A stretch of 42,148 bases of DNA, taken from assembly GCA_014802045.1 (NCBI GenBank), contig JAAVDA010000011.1:1-42148 (forward strand). The letters are read 5' to 3'. This DNA comes from Bacteroides sp. GTDB lineage: Bacteria; Bacteroidota; Bacteroidia; Bacteroidales; Muribaculaceae. Under the pieces are notes generated by a model. The model made no database searches, was not told the origin of the DNA, and saw only the letters and a list, made by a program, of their open reading frames with translations. The position numbers and the translations under genes are program-made. This document shows, piece by piece, positions 24,368 through 32,722 of the stretch (positions are counted from its first letter, which is position 1; each line of letters opens with the position of its first letter).

Positions 24368-25446
24368 GAAGAATCATGCGTGGCTTCACCGCTCTGATAA
24401 GCTCTCTGGCTGCTTTAGCTGCTGTGGCGTCCGGCCCGCAGGCCACATGGCTGGAGACTACCCACGATTTCGGAGCGTTCAGCGAAGAGCTTGGTTTTGT
24501 GAGATGCACCTTCAAGGCAATCAATACGGGCGACGAACCTCTTATCGTGGTTTCGGCGCGGGCCAACTGCGGCTGCACAAAGCCTCGCTATGATGCCGAA
24601 CCTACCGCTCCGGGCGACACTCTCACTGTCTCTGTGGCCTATGATGCTAAAGGACGTCCCGGCCGGTTTGAAAAGAAGGTGTATGTGGTCACCAATTCAG
24701 GCAATCAGTCTACCCTCCGCATAAAGGGCACCGTGATCGGGGCTTCGAATTCGCTCAAAGGACGCTATCCGGTTGAGGCCGGCCCCATGCGCATGGTCAA
24801 TACAGTGATGCCTTTTGGCGAAGTGCTCAAGGGACACACTTCCGGAAGTGTGATCCGTGCCTACAATCATTCTTCCGACACCATCCGTCCGCAGATTAAG
24901 AATGCCCCCGGATATGTCACTGTCATTGTGCAGCCCGAAGAGGTGCCGCCGGGTGAGCAGTTTGTGTTTTCGGCCACGGCATCTTCCGGCAAGTGCGACC
25001 TGTGGGGGAGTGTGACCGATTCGCTCACCATTGTTCCTGACACGGATTCCGATGTGAAGGTAAATGTCTCTACAGTAATGATTGTCCGCGAAGATTTCTC
25101 CGGCCTTACATCAGAGCAGAGAGCCAAGGCACCGAAAATGGTGACAGACACGAAAGTGATAGACCTAGGGCGCATTGACCGTGACGGTTCGCCGCAGACC
25201 CGCACGTTCACTATCGGCAATGAGGGCGACTCACCGCTCATCATCAGGCGTGCAGACACTCCGGATGCTGCTCTGAAACTAAAACTCAGCACTGATAAGG
25301 TGAAAAAAGGCAAGAAAGCAACAGTGACCGTTACGGTTGACCCTTCGGCAATCGGAAGCACCGAGCTTCTCAATGCGCGTATAACCATAATCACAAATGA
25401 CCCCGATCATCCCACCACTATGGTTCGCGTAGTGGGTCAGCTATAA
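24364..25446 (+). CDS. Secreted protein with two DUF1573-like Ig domains
   Basis: 360 residues. Signal peptide (about 1-22), then a DUF1573 domain like that of the upstream gene (HDFGAFSEELGFVRCTFKAINTGDEPLIVVSARANCGCTKP), a linker region (about 120-240) and a second domain (about 255-360: KVIDLGRIDRDGSPQTRTFTIGNEGDSPLIIRRAD ... ITIITNDPDHPTTMVRVVG) that lacks the GCGC pair. It probably arose with its neighbour by duplication. Translation is coupled by the ATGA overlap. The role is unknown, likely periplasmic or surface. Confidence 0.85.
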   Translation: MRRIMRGFTALISSLAALAAVASGPQATWLETTHDFGAFSEELGFVRCTFKAINTGDEPLIVVSARANCGCTKPRYDAEPTAPGDTLTVSVAYDAKGRPGRFEKKVYVVTNSGNQSTLRIKGTVIGASNSLKGRYPVEAGPMRMVNTVMPFGEVLKGHTSGSVIRAYNHSSDTIRPQIKNAPGYVTVIVQPEEVPPGEQFVFSATASSGKCDLWGSVTDSLTIVPDTDSDVKVNVSTVMIVREDFSGLTSEQRAKAPKMVTDTKVIDLGRIDRDGSPQTRTFTIGNEGDSPLIIRRADTPDAALKLKLSTDKVKKGKKATVTVTVDPSAIGSTELLNARITIITNDPDHPTTMVRVVGQL

Positions 25447-25486
25447 ACACTAACCCTCCGTCTAAACTAAAATTTCCTCCCATCTC

Positions 25487-26584
25487 ATGCAAGCAATAGA
25501 CCATCCTGAAAACAGCGAGCAGTATATAGGCCTTACCGTCAACTCCGGAGTGAGTCAGCCACCCTCCGTCAACCCTTACATGACCAGGCGCAAACGTAAG
25601 CCTATGCCCACTGTGAGCGAGATGGTAGAGGGTATTCTCAAAGGAGATGTCACTCTGCTCAGCCGTGCCGTGACTCTTGTTGAGAGTCTGTCGCCCGAGC
25701 ATCAGGCTCTCGCTCAGGAGGTGATAGAGAAGTGTCTGCCCTATTCAGGAAATTCCCGCCGCATTGGCATCACCGGTGTGCCCGGAGCCGGCAAGAGCAC
25801 ATCGATAGATGTGTTCGGTCTGCACGTGCTGCGCAACGGTGGCAAACTTGCAGTGCTTGCCATAGACCCTTCGAGTGAACGCACCAAAGGAAGCATTCTT
25901 GGCGACAAGACACGAATGGAGAAACTCTCTGTCCATCCGTCGGCTTTCATCCGTCCCAGCCCTTCGGCCGGCTCGCTCGGCGGTGTGGCCCGCAAGACTC
26001 GTGAGACTATTGTGCTCTGCGAGGCCGCAGGCTACAACAATATCTTTGTCGAGACAGTCGGTGTGGGGCAGAGCGAGACAGCCGTTCATTCGATGGTCGA
26101 CTTCTTTCTGCTCATCCAGCTTGCCGGCACGGGCGATGAGCTGCAGGGCATAAAGCGTGGCATCATGGAGATGGCAGACGGTATTGTGATCAATAAGGCC
26201 GACGGCGATAATATCGACCGCGCCCGGCTGGCGCAGGCTCAGTTTCGCAGCGCGCTGATGCTCTTTCCCAAGGCTGCTTCGGGGTGGAGTCCGGAGGTGC
26301 TTACCTATTCCGGCTACTTTGAGCTTGGCATCCCTGAGGTGTGGGATATGATAGACCGCTACTTTGATTTTGTGATGGCCAACGGTTATTTCGAACAGAA
26401 GCGCAGCGAGCAGGCACGCTACTGGATGTATGAGACCATCAACGAACAGCTCCGCGCCAACTTCTATAATAATCCCGACATAGCCCGCATGCTTGCCGAG
26501 GGCGAAGAGAGAGTGCTCACCAACCGCCAGACCTCTTTTGCCGCCGCCCGTCAGGTGCTCGACCATTACTTTTCTGCCCGATAA
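25487..26584 (+). CDS. meaB: Methylmalonyl-CoA mutase-associated GTPase MeaB
   Basis: A 365-residue G3E-family GTPase that protects and reloads adenosylcobalamin on methylmalonyl-CoA mutase in the succinate-propionate pathway. Walker A GVPGAGKS is at 97-104. AIDPSSERTKGSILGDKTRME is the base/switch region, VETVGVGQSE the switch II block, and NKADG the guanine-specificity motif. The C-terminal dimerisation arm contains MYETINEQLRANFYNNPDI. The mutase genes are not in the window. The leader from the DUF1573 gene is only 40 bp, so read-through is possible. Confidence 0.95.
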   Translation: MQAIDHPENSEQYIGLTVNSGVSQPPSVNPYMTRRKRKPMPTVSEMVEGILKGDVTLLSRAVTLVESLSPEHQALAQEVIEKCLPYSGNSRRIGITGVPGAGKSTSIDVFGLHVLRNGGKLAVLAIDPSSERTKGSILGDKTRMEKLSVHPSAFIRPSPSAGSLGGVARKTRETIVLCEAAGYNNIFVETVGVGQSETAVHSMVDFFLLIQLAGTGDELQGIKRGIMEMADGIVINKADGDNIDRARLAQAQFRSALMLFPKAASGWSPEVLTYSGYFELGIPEVWDMIDRYFDFVMANGYFEQKRSEQARYWMYETINEQLRANFYNNPDIARMLAEGEERVLTNRQTSFAAARQVLDHYFSAR

Positions 26585-26806
26585 GAGAGTCGGTCTCATT
26601 GTTGGCATGTAAAGTAAGTGGTGACTCTCTTGAGAGGGAGAAGTGCTTAATGAGCAATGTGGCGCTCCCTCCTTCTCTCTTCCCCTTGCAATAACGCTGC
26701 GAAGCCGGCGGAAGCATGGCGCTACGAACAAAGAGTGGTTGCAGGGCGTTGGTGTAATAGAAACACACACTTCAACTATTACCCAACACTTCCATTCTTA
26801 AAAGTC

Positions 26807-27775
26807 ATGAGACCGTCCGTATTTCCATATAGCGGATATCAGCCACGCAAAGCTGTCCGCACAAGCTCTTCTCCCCGATTATCGTTCACACCATTTACTG
26901 CGGCCGACATGCCGGTGATAACTCCGATGCTTGAGGCTTCCCCGTCTCGCACATGTGATTTCTCCATCGGTGGAATCTATATGTGGACCGAGTGTTTCGA
27001 CTATACGAGAGCTATCGTAGGCGACACTCTTTTTATAAAGGGGCTCGATGAAACCGACCGTTCGAAGCCGGCCTTCTCGGTGCCGGTGGGAGCCATGCCG
27101 CTCCCGGAGGCTATTGCATTGCTTCGCGACTATTGCCGCCGCCATTCTATGCCTCTGTTGCTATCGGCGGTGCCTGAAGACCGTCTCGACGAACTGCGTG
27201 CTCTCGGAGCTTATAATGTCGAGAAAATTCCTGATTGGGCCGACTATCTTTATGAACTCCCCTCTCTGGCCACATTCTCCGGCAAGAAACTGGCCAAGAA
27301 GCGCAACCATGTGAACCGCTTCATGACCGACCATCCCGACGCTTTGTTCCGTCCTCTCACTCCGGATAATGCCAATGAGGCGCTGGAGTTTCTGCAGCGA
27401 ATGGATATGGCTGAGGGCAAGAGCGATATGGCTTATTACGAGCGCAGACAGGTGGGGCGGGTGCTGTCAGACTTCGGTTCATATCCTTTTGAGGGGGGCC
27501 TGCTCTCTGTGCCCGGCAAAGGAGTGGTGGCCTTTACCGCCGGCGAGGTGGTGGCCGACACTCTCCATGTGCATATCGAGAAGATGGATCATGAAGTGGC
27601 CGGAGCTGGCGAGACCATATGCCGCAATTTTGCAGCCATGATGCTTGAGCGTCATCCTCAGCTCGTGTATGAAAACCGCGAGGACGATTCAGGCGACCTC
27701 GGACTCCGCAAAGGCAAGCAGTCTTATCATCCCACGGCTCTGCTTATGAAATATAATCTTGAGTTGCCTCTTTGA
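26807..27775 (+). CDS. DUF2156 (phosphatidylglycerol lysyltransferase-like C-terminal) protein
   Basis: A 322-residue protein. I take the ATG at 26807: the family block starts at LSFTPFTAADMPVITPMLEASPSRTCDFSIGGIYMW, so the in-frame extension to 26657 is not needed. Later blocks YNVEKIPDWADYLYELPSLATFSGKKLAKKRNHVNRF and the ending VYENREDDSGDLGLRKGKQSYHPTALLMKYNLEL are typical of the GNAT-like DUF2156 fold in Bacteroidota. No lipid-modifying activity is shown here. The 222-bp leader after meaB has no clear promoter. Its last 32 bp overlap the convergent PH-like gene. Confidence 0.88.
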   Translation: MRPSVFPYSGYQPRKAVRTSSSPRLSFTPFTAADMPVITPMLEASPSRTCDFSIGGIYMWTECFDYTRAIVGDTLFIKGLDETDRSKPAFSVPVGAMPLPEAIALLRDYCRRHSMPLLLSAVPEDRLDELRALGAYNVEKIPDWADYLYELPSLATFSGKKLAKKRNHVNRFMTDHPDALFRPLTPDNANEALEFLQRMDMAEGKSDMAYYERRQVGRVLSDFGSYPFEGGLLSVPGKGVVAFTAGEVVADTLHVHIEKMDHEVAGAGETICRNFAAMMLERHPQLVYENREDDSGDLGLRKGKQSYHPTALLMKYNLELPL

Positions 27776-28238
27776 CAGCATCGATAATCCGGCGCCGGTG
27801 CTCGCAGCCAAGCAGATATTTCCGGCCATCCTTCAGAGCCACCATAAAGCAGTCTGATGCTTTGCCGTAGTATGCGAAATATTTTCCGGTGGCCGGTTCG
27901 CTGAATCGACCCCAGTAGCCAAACCAACCGCCGCTGCCGCATATCCGTTTTTCGGCCAAAGTGGGCTGATGGGGTGTCACAGACTTTATATCCTTCAGAG
28001 GTATCACTTTCTTGCAGAGAGGGCGGTTTATGCAAAGCTCGCGGCCTTGCAGCTCTATGCTCATCGGGGTGTAGACGAGTGGTAAGGCATAGAGTATCAC
28101 CACCACTGCCGACATGATATAAACCTGCGTCTCAGAACCGTAGGCACACACAAAGAGCAGCACGACTATCATAAGAATCGTTATCGCCACCGTCAGTCCC
28201 TTGGACCATCCGCTCAGCACCACTCTTTCTTTTATCAT
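27744..28238 (-). CDS. PH-domain-like two-TM membrane protein
   Basis: 164 residues: two close membrane segments (about 14-33, LTVAITILMIVVLLFVCAYG, and 40-56) followed by a soluble beta-rich half resembling the bacterial PH-like domain (IELQGRELCINRPLCKKVIPLKDIKSVTPHQP ... YFAYYGKASDCFMVALKDGRKYLLGCEHRRRIIDAVKEA). Such proteins are common and of unknown role at the membrane. It is convergent with the DUF2156 gene, sharing 32 bp. A TATCTTTG box lies at 28268-28261 (minus), 23 bp before the ATG. Confidence 0.75.
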   Translation of the reverse strand: MIKERVVLSGWSKGLTVAITILMIVVLLFVCAYGSETQVYIMSAVVVILYALPLVYTPMSIELQGRELCINRPLCKKVIPLKDIKSVTPHQPTLAEKRICGSGGWFGYWGRFSEPATGKYFAYYGKASDCFMVALKDGRKYLLGCEHRRRIIDAVKEATQDYIS

Positions 28239-28326
28239 CTGTCAAATTATTGATTTTACGCAAAGATAGCGTATTTTTCTAAAACAATTGATTCAGATGA
28301 TTAAAAATGCTAAAAAAAAATTACGA

Positions 28327-28896
28327 TTAGCAGACTATGGTTTTCAACACTTTGGCCGGAATCCCGCCTGCCACAGTGAGCGGCGGCACATCTTTTGTCA
28401 CTACAGCTCCCGCAGCTATGATGGCCCCGTCGCCTATAGTCACTCCCTGAAGTATTGTGACATTAGCGCCAATCCACACCTTATTGCCTATGGTCACAGG
28501 AGCTGCGGTCATATCGGCGCGGCGGTCAGGGTCTGCGAGGTGATTGAGTGTCGCAATCACACAGTTGTGGCCTATGAGCACATCATCACCGATCGTTATT
28601 CCTCCCTGGTCTTGAAATTTACAGCCGGAATTGATAAAAACTCTCTTCCCGATGCGGATATTTTTCCCGCAGTCAGTGTAGAAGGGCGGAAAAAGTCCGA
28701 AACTCTCATCCACTCTGTGGCCGGTAAGCTCAGTCATAAGCTCTACGATTTCATCGTGAGTGTGGTATTTTGTGTTAATCTCCAGCGTGATTCTGATCGC
28801 TTCCTGACTGAGCTCATGCATCTTTGCATGAATTGGAGTTCCGGCGGGAATCACCTCGCCGGAACCCATTATCATGATAAATTCCTCTGTTGTCAT
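28327..28896 (-). CDS. Sugar/maltose O-acetyltransferase-like (left-handed beta-helix)
   Basis: 189 residues with the Maa/LacA layout: helical N-terminus, then hexapeptide repeats ([59 protein letters not shown]) and catalytic His in [12 protein letters not shown]. It transfers acetyl from acetyl-CoA to a sugar or similar acceptor. I use the ATG at 28896 rather than a GTG one codon upstream: its A overlaps the hydrolase TGA (TGATG), typical coupling. A paralogous acetyltransferase starts at 41464. The acceptor is unknown. Confidence 0.85.
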   Translation of the reverse strand: MTTEEFIMIMGSGEVIPAGTPIHAKMHELSQEAIRITLEINTKYHTHDEIVELMTELTGHRVDESFGLFPPFYTDCGKNIRIGKRVFINSGCKFQDQGGITIGDDVLIGHNCVIATLNHLADPDRRADMTAAPVTIGNKVWIGANVTILQGVTIGDGAIIAAGAVVTKDVPPLTVAGGIPAKVLKTIVC

Positions 28897-29972
28897 CACT
28901 TTGCCGCAGGCATATTGGTGTTGAAGAAGGCTGCAATCTGATTCATCGGTATCTTGTCGAGATTATCGTAGAGATCGCAGTGTGTGGCATCGGCCACAAT
29001 GAGAAGTTCCTTGTTGTTGCCATGGAGCTTTTTGAATGTGTCTTCTCCGAAGTAGCGTGAATGTGCATTCTCGCCATGCACTATCATCACGGCGTTTTCC
29101 AGTTCGCCGGCATATTCAAAAAACTTGAAATTCATAAATGGCATTGCTGAAGTGGTGTTCCATCCATCGGTGGAATTGCCGGAACGGTGATGAAATCCGC
29201 GCGGAGTCTTATAGTATGCGTAATAGTCTTTCACAAATTGCGGGGCATCCTCGGGCAGAGGATCCACAACCCCTCCGGCACGCTGATAGCTGCCGTTGCG
29301 GTAATCTTCAGTGCGCTGCGCAGCCAGGGCGGCTCTGTTGGCATTGCGCTTATCGGCAGAATTGTCTGCGTCGAAATATCCGTTGGCTGTCACGCGGGTC
29401 ATGTCATACATGGTCGAGGCTACAGTCGCTTTTATGCGCGGGTCGTTGATGGCCGCCTGGATAGCTATGCCTCCCCATCCGCATATTCCCACGATGCCGA
29501 TACGCTCCGGGTCAACCTCAGGCAGTGTTGACAGAAAATCTACAGCTGCCGAGAAATCTTCAGTGTTGATATCAGGCGAGGCCACCCGTCGGGGCATTCC
29601 TCCGCTCTCGCCTGTAAACGACGGGTCAAAAGCTATAGTCAGAAATCCACGCTCGGCAAGTTGCTGGGCATAGAGTCCGCTCGACTGTTCCTTGACAGCA
29701 CCGAAGGGTCCGCTCACAGCGATTGCCGGAAGCGGCGATGTGGTTGCTTTAGGCATATACATATCTGCGGCTATGGTGATACCGTAGCGGTTCACGAAAG
29801 TCACTTTGCGGTGGTCGGTCTTGTCGCTTTTCGCAAACACCTTGTCCCATTCCTGAGTGAGCTGCAGCTCTTCTGCGGCTGCTAATGATGTGTCAGTGTT
29901 GTCCATTGTCTGTGAGTTGCTTGTTAGTCCTCCTGCCATAAGCAGGAAAAGAGGGATTAGAATTCTGTTCAT
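28896..29972 (-). CDS. Secreted alpha/beta hydrolase with a probable Cys nucleophile
   Basis: A 358-residue protein with signal peptide ([20 protein letters not shown]). The elbow reads GICGWGG with Cys164 in the usual Ser position, as in dienelactone hydrolases. The oxyanion loop is [13 protein letters not shown]; the His is in DATHCDLYD near residue 332; and an acid probably lies in the preceding [14 protein letters not shown] region. It would act on an ester or amide in the periplasm; the substrate is unknown. It is coupled to the acetyltransferase downstream (TGATG) and read from the promoter at 30014-30044. Confidence 0.85.
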   Translation of the reverse strand: MNRILIPLFLLMAGGLTSNSQTMDNTDTSLAAAEELQLTQEWDKVFAKSDKTDHRKVTFVNRYGITIAADMYMPKATTSPLPAIAVSGPFGAVKEQSSGLYAQQLAERGFLTIAFDPSFTGESGGMPRRVASPDINTEDFSAAVDFLSTLPEVDPERIGIVGICGWGGIAIQAAINDPRIKATVASTMYDMTRVTANGYFDADNSADKRNANRAALAAQRTEDYRNGSYQRAGGVVDPLPEDAPQFVKDYYAYYKTPRGFHHRSGNSTDGWNTTSAMPFMNFKFFEYAGELENAVMIVHGENAHSRYFGEDTFKKLHGNNKELLIVADATHCDLYDNLDKIPMNQIAAFFNTNMPAAK

Positions 29973-30013
29973 TTGTCTTTGACCTTACGGTCTCTGCTAT
30001 TTATTTCTGTTTG

Positions 30014-30044
30014 CAAAGTTAGCCATACCGTGATTCTTTTTCAA
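30014..30044 (-). promoter_or_regulatory. Promoter of the alpha/beta hydrolase-acetyltransferase pair
   Basis: Minus-strand TTG at 30044-30042, 20 bp, TAACTTTG at 30021-30014. The ATG is 41 bp downstream. It lies 41 bp left of the inverted-repeat element. Confidence 0.7.
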
Positions 30045-30084
30045 ACCTCAATTGCAGATAAAGCTACCCTTATTAAAGCACCTA

Positions 30085-30469
30085 AGACCCCGTTCCCCAA
30101 TATTTGTTAATGCTGAGGCGGTCAAGCGTTATGCAGCTGTGTTCGCGCAGTGAGGGAGCGATGGAGTCCCATCGTGACAGAAACAAGCGGAAGCAGATGC
30201 GTGACGATTGGCCGAGGCGATGGTAACACGGATAGATGAAATATCCCAAGTTACTGCGATAAGCTAAAAAATTATTAAATTTACGTAACTCTATTTGGGT
30301 CCATTTTGTTGTATGACGATGTGAAGAAGTTACCTTACAGGCGCATCTCTCCGGTGCTTTTTGTGTTGTCACTCAGTCACGATGGAACCCCATCACTCCT
30401 TCGTCCCATCACAAAAATCACTCGGAGATATGCGACCTCAGTGTTAACAAATATTGGGGAACGGGGTCT
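30085..30469. mobile_element. 385-bp inverted-repeat element, MITE-like, no coding capacity
   Basis: The ends are perfect 26-bp inverted repeats (30085-30110 and 30444-30469; outer end AGACCCCG, inner end TTTGTTAA), extending to 34 bp with 2 mismatches (CTGAGG/CCTCAG). A second symmetric block follows about 68 bp in: GGAGCGATGG (30156-30165) matches the complement of 30376-30400, continuing into CCATCGTGAC. The interior holds no convincing gene. No target-site duplication is evident at the borders. A third, diverged copy of the end lies at 30909-30933. Non-autonomous transposable-type element is the best description; an RNA fold-back is an alternative. Confidence 0.65.
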
Positions 30470-30537
30470 CAGCAAACCAAAGAGTGGGTGAAGGTGTTTT
30501 ATAGATAAAACAAACCGACTATTACTATTATACGCTT

Positions 30538-30834
30538 ATGAAAAGTTTAGAAGAAAAAATCAAGGAAGCGATTCCTACTCTGGTTGTGTTTCAGCACTCC
30601 GGAAATCAGAACGCAGACAATGTGGACTATCTCATAGAGGAGATTCGTGCAAAATATAATGGCCGTGCAAGTGTGGTGAGCGTCGATGCTTCTCACAACG
30701 GCGAATATAAAGTACACTTCAAACTCAGCGGATACCCCACTTGGATTCTCTATAAGGAGGGGCAGGAACTCATGAGAGAAAGCGGAAATAAGACTCTTGC
30801 CGAACTTACCGACATGGTTGATCGCGCTCTCTGA
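30538..30834 (+). CDS. Small thioredoxin-fold protein lacking the CxxC motif
   Basis: 98 residues: IPTLVVFQHSGNQNADNVDYLIEEI fits the beta-1/alpha-1 part of thioredoxin, with HSGNQ where WCGPC would be, then VVSVDASHNGEYKVHFKLSGYPTWILYKEGQELMRESG, where YPTW gives the cis-Pro and the following strand pattern is classic. There are no cysteines anywhere, so it cannot do disulfide exchange; it may be a binding domain or chaperone. It stands alone between inverted-repeat copies (30444-30469 and 30909-30933) and ends in the terminator at 30862. The start has no clear promoter. Confidence 0.75.
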   Translation: MKSLEEKIKEAIPTLVVFQHSGNQNADNVDYLIEEIRAKYNGRASVVSVDASHNGEYKVHFKLSGYPTWILYKEGQELMRESGNKTLAELTDMVDRAL

Positions 30835-30861
30835 TAACCCTAAGTCCAGACGGTTTAGCAT

Positions 30862-30900
30862 AATAGGTCAGGTCTCATCACGGATCTGGCCTATTTTATT
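30862..30900 (+). terminator. Terminator of the thioredoxin-like gene
   Basis: AATAGGTCAG pairs with CTGGCCTATT (one G-T) around a 14-nt loop, followed by TTATTG, 28 bp after the TGA. Confidence 0.75.
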
Positions 30901-30908
30901 GAGTGTTA

Positions 30909-30933
30909 GACTCTGTGTCCCGATATTTGTTAA
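30909..30933 (+). repeat. Diverged third copy of the inverted-repeat end
   Basis: 25 nt match the left arm at 30086-30110 in the same orientation at 20 of 25 positions (GACTCTGTG start, perfect ATATTTGTTAA end). Together with the oppositely oriented arm at 30444-30469 it brackets the thioredoxin-like gene. Confidence 0.6.
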
Positions 30934-30949
30934 GCAGTCGTAAAGAAAT

Positions 30950-30985
30950 CCGGGTCGCATCGCTTTCTGTTGCGATACGGCCCGG
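30950..30985 (-). terminator. GC-rich hairpin at the 3' end of the OYE operon
   Basis: CCGGGTCGCATCGC pairs with GCGATACGGCCCGG (14 bp with wobble-type mismatches) around TTTCTGTT. On the minus strand it lies 30 bp after the oxidoreductase stop and is followed by ATTTCTTT, so it may end that operon. Confidence 0.6.
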
Positions 30986-31015
30986 ACAGTGTGTGGCGAA
31001 GGGGGTGTTGCTACG

Positions 31016-32071
31016 TTAGTGTTCGAAGGTCTCTTCAAGTTTATGGATTACCGGCCCGAATACGCACCGTTCATATTTTGTGGCGAAAATCTCGAAGCAT
31101 TTGTTGCAATGAATGCACCGCGACTTAATCTCTTCTCCCGCTTTGAGCCGGGTAATGAAGTCAGGCTGGGTGAGGAGTGTGCGCGATAGCGATGCAAAGT
31201 CAGTCACTTCCAGAGCTCTCTCTATGGTGTCCAGACTGAATATTCCTCCCACGAGCGAAAGCTTTATTTCTGGATGAGCCTCTTTGAGCTGTCGGGCTTC
31301 ATCGAGATAATACAATTCGGCTTTACGGTCTTTGCGGGTGAAATCGGCCCCGCTTATCTCGATAAGGTCGGCTCCGGCCTGAGTGAGTAGTGAGGCATAT
31401 AGACTCAACAACCCGCTGTCGTCGCTCTCGGCAGCCGAGTTGTGGGCGTTGAGTTTCACCATTATTATGAACTCCGGCCCACACTCGCGCCTTATGCCCT
31501 CCACAATTTCTTGCGGAAGCCTGATGCAGTTGTGAGGCGAACCGCCGTAGCGGTCTTCACGCCGGTTGAGGTCTATATTGGCTACAGCTTGTAGCAGATA
31601 CCAGTGAGCCACATGCACCTGCACTCCGTCAAATCCCGCTTTCATGGCTCTCACAGAAGCAGCAATAAACCAGTCTCTGATTTGTTCTATCTCTGCGGTG
31701 GTGAGAGTGTTGAAGTCGATAGGATGAAGCCCCTTCGGGCCGGCGTGTGAGAGCTGTGCAATCGCAATAGAGCCATAACGGCGTATGGTCGAGGCTATCC
31801 GGCTCAATCCGTCCGTGTAGCGGTCGTCGCCGATACACAGCTGCACCTCATCGGCTCGATAGCCGAGATCGGGTGAAACACTCATATGGCCGGTTATGAT
31901 AGTGCCAACCTCATTACTTGCGAGAGTGGCATACATATCTATCTCCTCATCGCTCACGCTACCGTCGCGATTACCGAGATGATCGTTGGTGGCGCTGCGT
32001 ATTATCCGGTTTTTAGCGGTCAACGATCCAATTTGAGCGGTGGTAAACATCTTTTTGTCAGTCATATCCAT
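31016..32071 (-). CDS. NADH:flavin oxidoreductase, Old Yellow Enzyme family
   Basis: A 351-residue FMN TIM-barrel ene-reductase-type protein. Visible: KNRIIRSATND (FMN region), AIAQLSHAG, H153 and H156 in VHVAHWYLL (family HxAHGYLL; the Gly is Trp157 here), the NRREDRYGGS block at 169-178 and IEISGADF. The C-terminus has RCIHCNKCFEIF with three Cys, a remnant or version of the iron-sulfur site of larger OYE relatives. It would reduce an activated alkene. Last gene of the MarR-DsbA-MBL-OYE operon, 4 bp after the MBL gene. Confidence 0.9.
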   Translation of the reverse strand: MDMTDKKMFTTAQIGSLTAKNRIIRSATNDHLGNRDGSVSDEEIDMYATLASNEVGTIITGHMSVSPDLGYRADEVQLCIGDDRYTDGLSRIASTIRRYGSIAIAQLSHAGPKGLHPIDFNTLTTAEIEQIRDWFIAASVRAMKAGFDGVQVHVAHWYLLQAVANIDLNRREDRYGGSPHNCIRLPQEIVEGIRRECGPEFIIMVKLNAHNSAAESDDSGLLSLYASLLTQAGADLIEISGADFTRKDRKAELYYLDEARQLKEAHPEIKLSLVGGIFSLDTIERALEVTDFASLSRTLLTQPDFITRLKAGEEIKSRCIHCNKCFEIFATKYERCVFGPVIHKLEETFEH

Positions 32072-32075
32072 GGTT

Positions 32076-32699
32076 TTATAATAGCAGACGGCGTTCTTCG
32101 GCTACGGTAATGGGCGAGGAGTGGCCTGAAAGCAGAATTGTGTCGTCGGGGAGAGTCAGGATTTTATTAACGATAGAGTCTTCGATTTCACGTCGGTTGC
32201 CACCTGGAAAGTTGGTCAATCCGGGGCCATGTTCATAAAGAGTGTCGCCCACAAAAGCGGCTTTCTCTTCGGGAGCCCAGAATGTCACGGAGCCCGGGGT
32301 GTGACCCGGTGTATGAATCACTTTCAGATAAAACCCGGAGTTGGCTTTGAGTCTTATTGTTTCGCCATCATAAAGTTCCTCATAGTGGGTCACAGTGATT
32401 GGGCGCCCGGAATTGGCGCTCAGATTGAGCATGGTGTCTGTGAGATATCTCGCATCTTGCGGATAGATATATATCGGCGCCACAAGTTTCTCTCTGAGGA
32501 GTTCGGCGGCTCCCATATGGTCAAAATGCCCGTGGGTGAGGAGTATTTTCTCTATGTGCCAGCCGTTTCTCACCACAGTGTCGTAGATGAGTCCGGCCTG
32601 AGCTCCGGGGTCGATAAGAAACCCAGCCTTAGTGTGTGAGTCTATGAAGAAATAGCAGTTTTCGGCAAATACGCCCTGCACTGTAAGTTCTCTAATCAT
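32076..32699 (-). CDS. Metallo-beta-lactamase-fold hydrolase (glyoxalase II-like)
   Basis: 207 residues with HGHFDH at 56-61 (the HxHxDH metal motif), VIHTPGHTPGSVTFW (metal His), FVGDTLYEHGPG (metal Asp) and a distal LLSGHSSPITV His. Hydroxyacylglutathione-hydrolase-like enzymes hydrolyse thioesters; the acceptor thiol here is unknown. It follows the DsbA-like gene by 23 bp and precedes the OYE gene by 4 bp. The context suggests detoxification of thiol adducts. Confidence 0.9.
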   Translation of the reverse strand: MIRELTVQGVFAENCYFFIDSHTKAGFLIDPGAQAGLIYDTVVRNGWHIEKILLTHGHFDHMGAAELLREKLVAPIYIYPQDARYLTDTMLNLSANSGRPITVTHYEELYDGETIRLKANSGFYLKVIHTPGHTPGSVTFWAPEEKAAFVGDTLYEHGPGLTNFPGGNRREIEDSIVNKILTLPDDTILLSGHSSPITVAEERRLLL

Positions 32700-32722
32700 A
32701 GCTGTATCCTCTAAGCGGGTTA

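Noticed and set aside
26657-26806. In-frame N-terminal extension of the DUF2156 protein
   Set aside because: The extra residues do not resemble the family; the ATG at 26807 is enough.
28288-28941. 217-codon plus-strand frame over the acetyltransferase
   Set aside because: Shadow of the hexapeptide-repeat gene on the minus strand.
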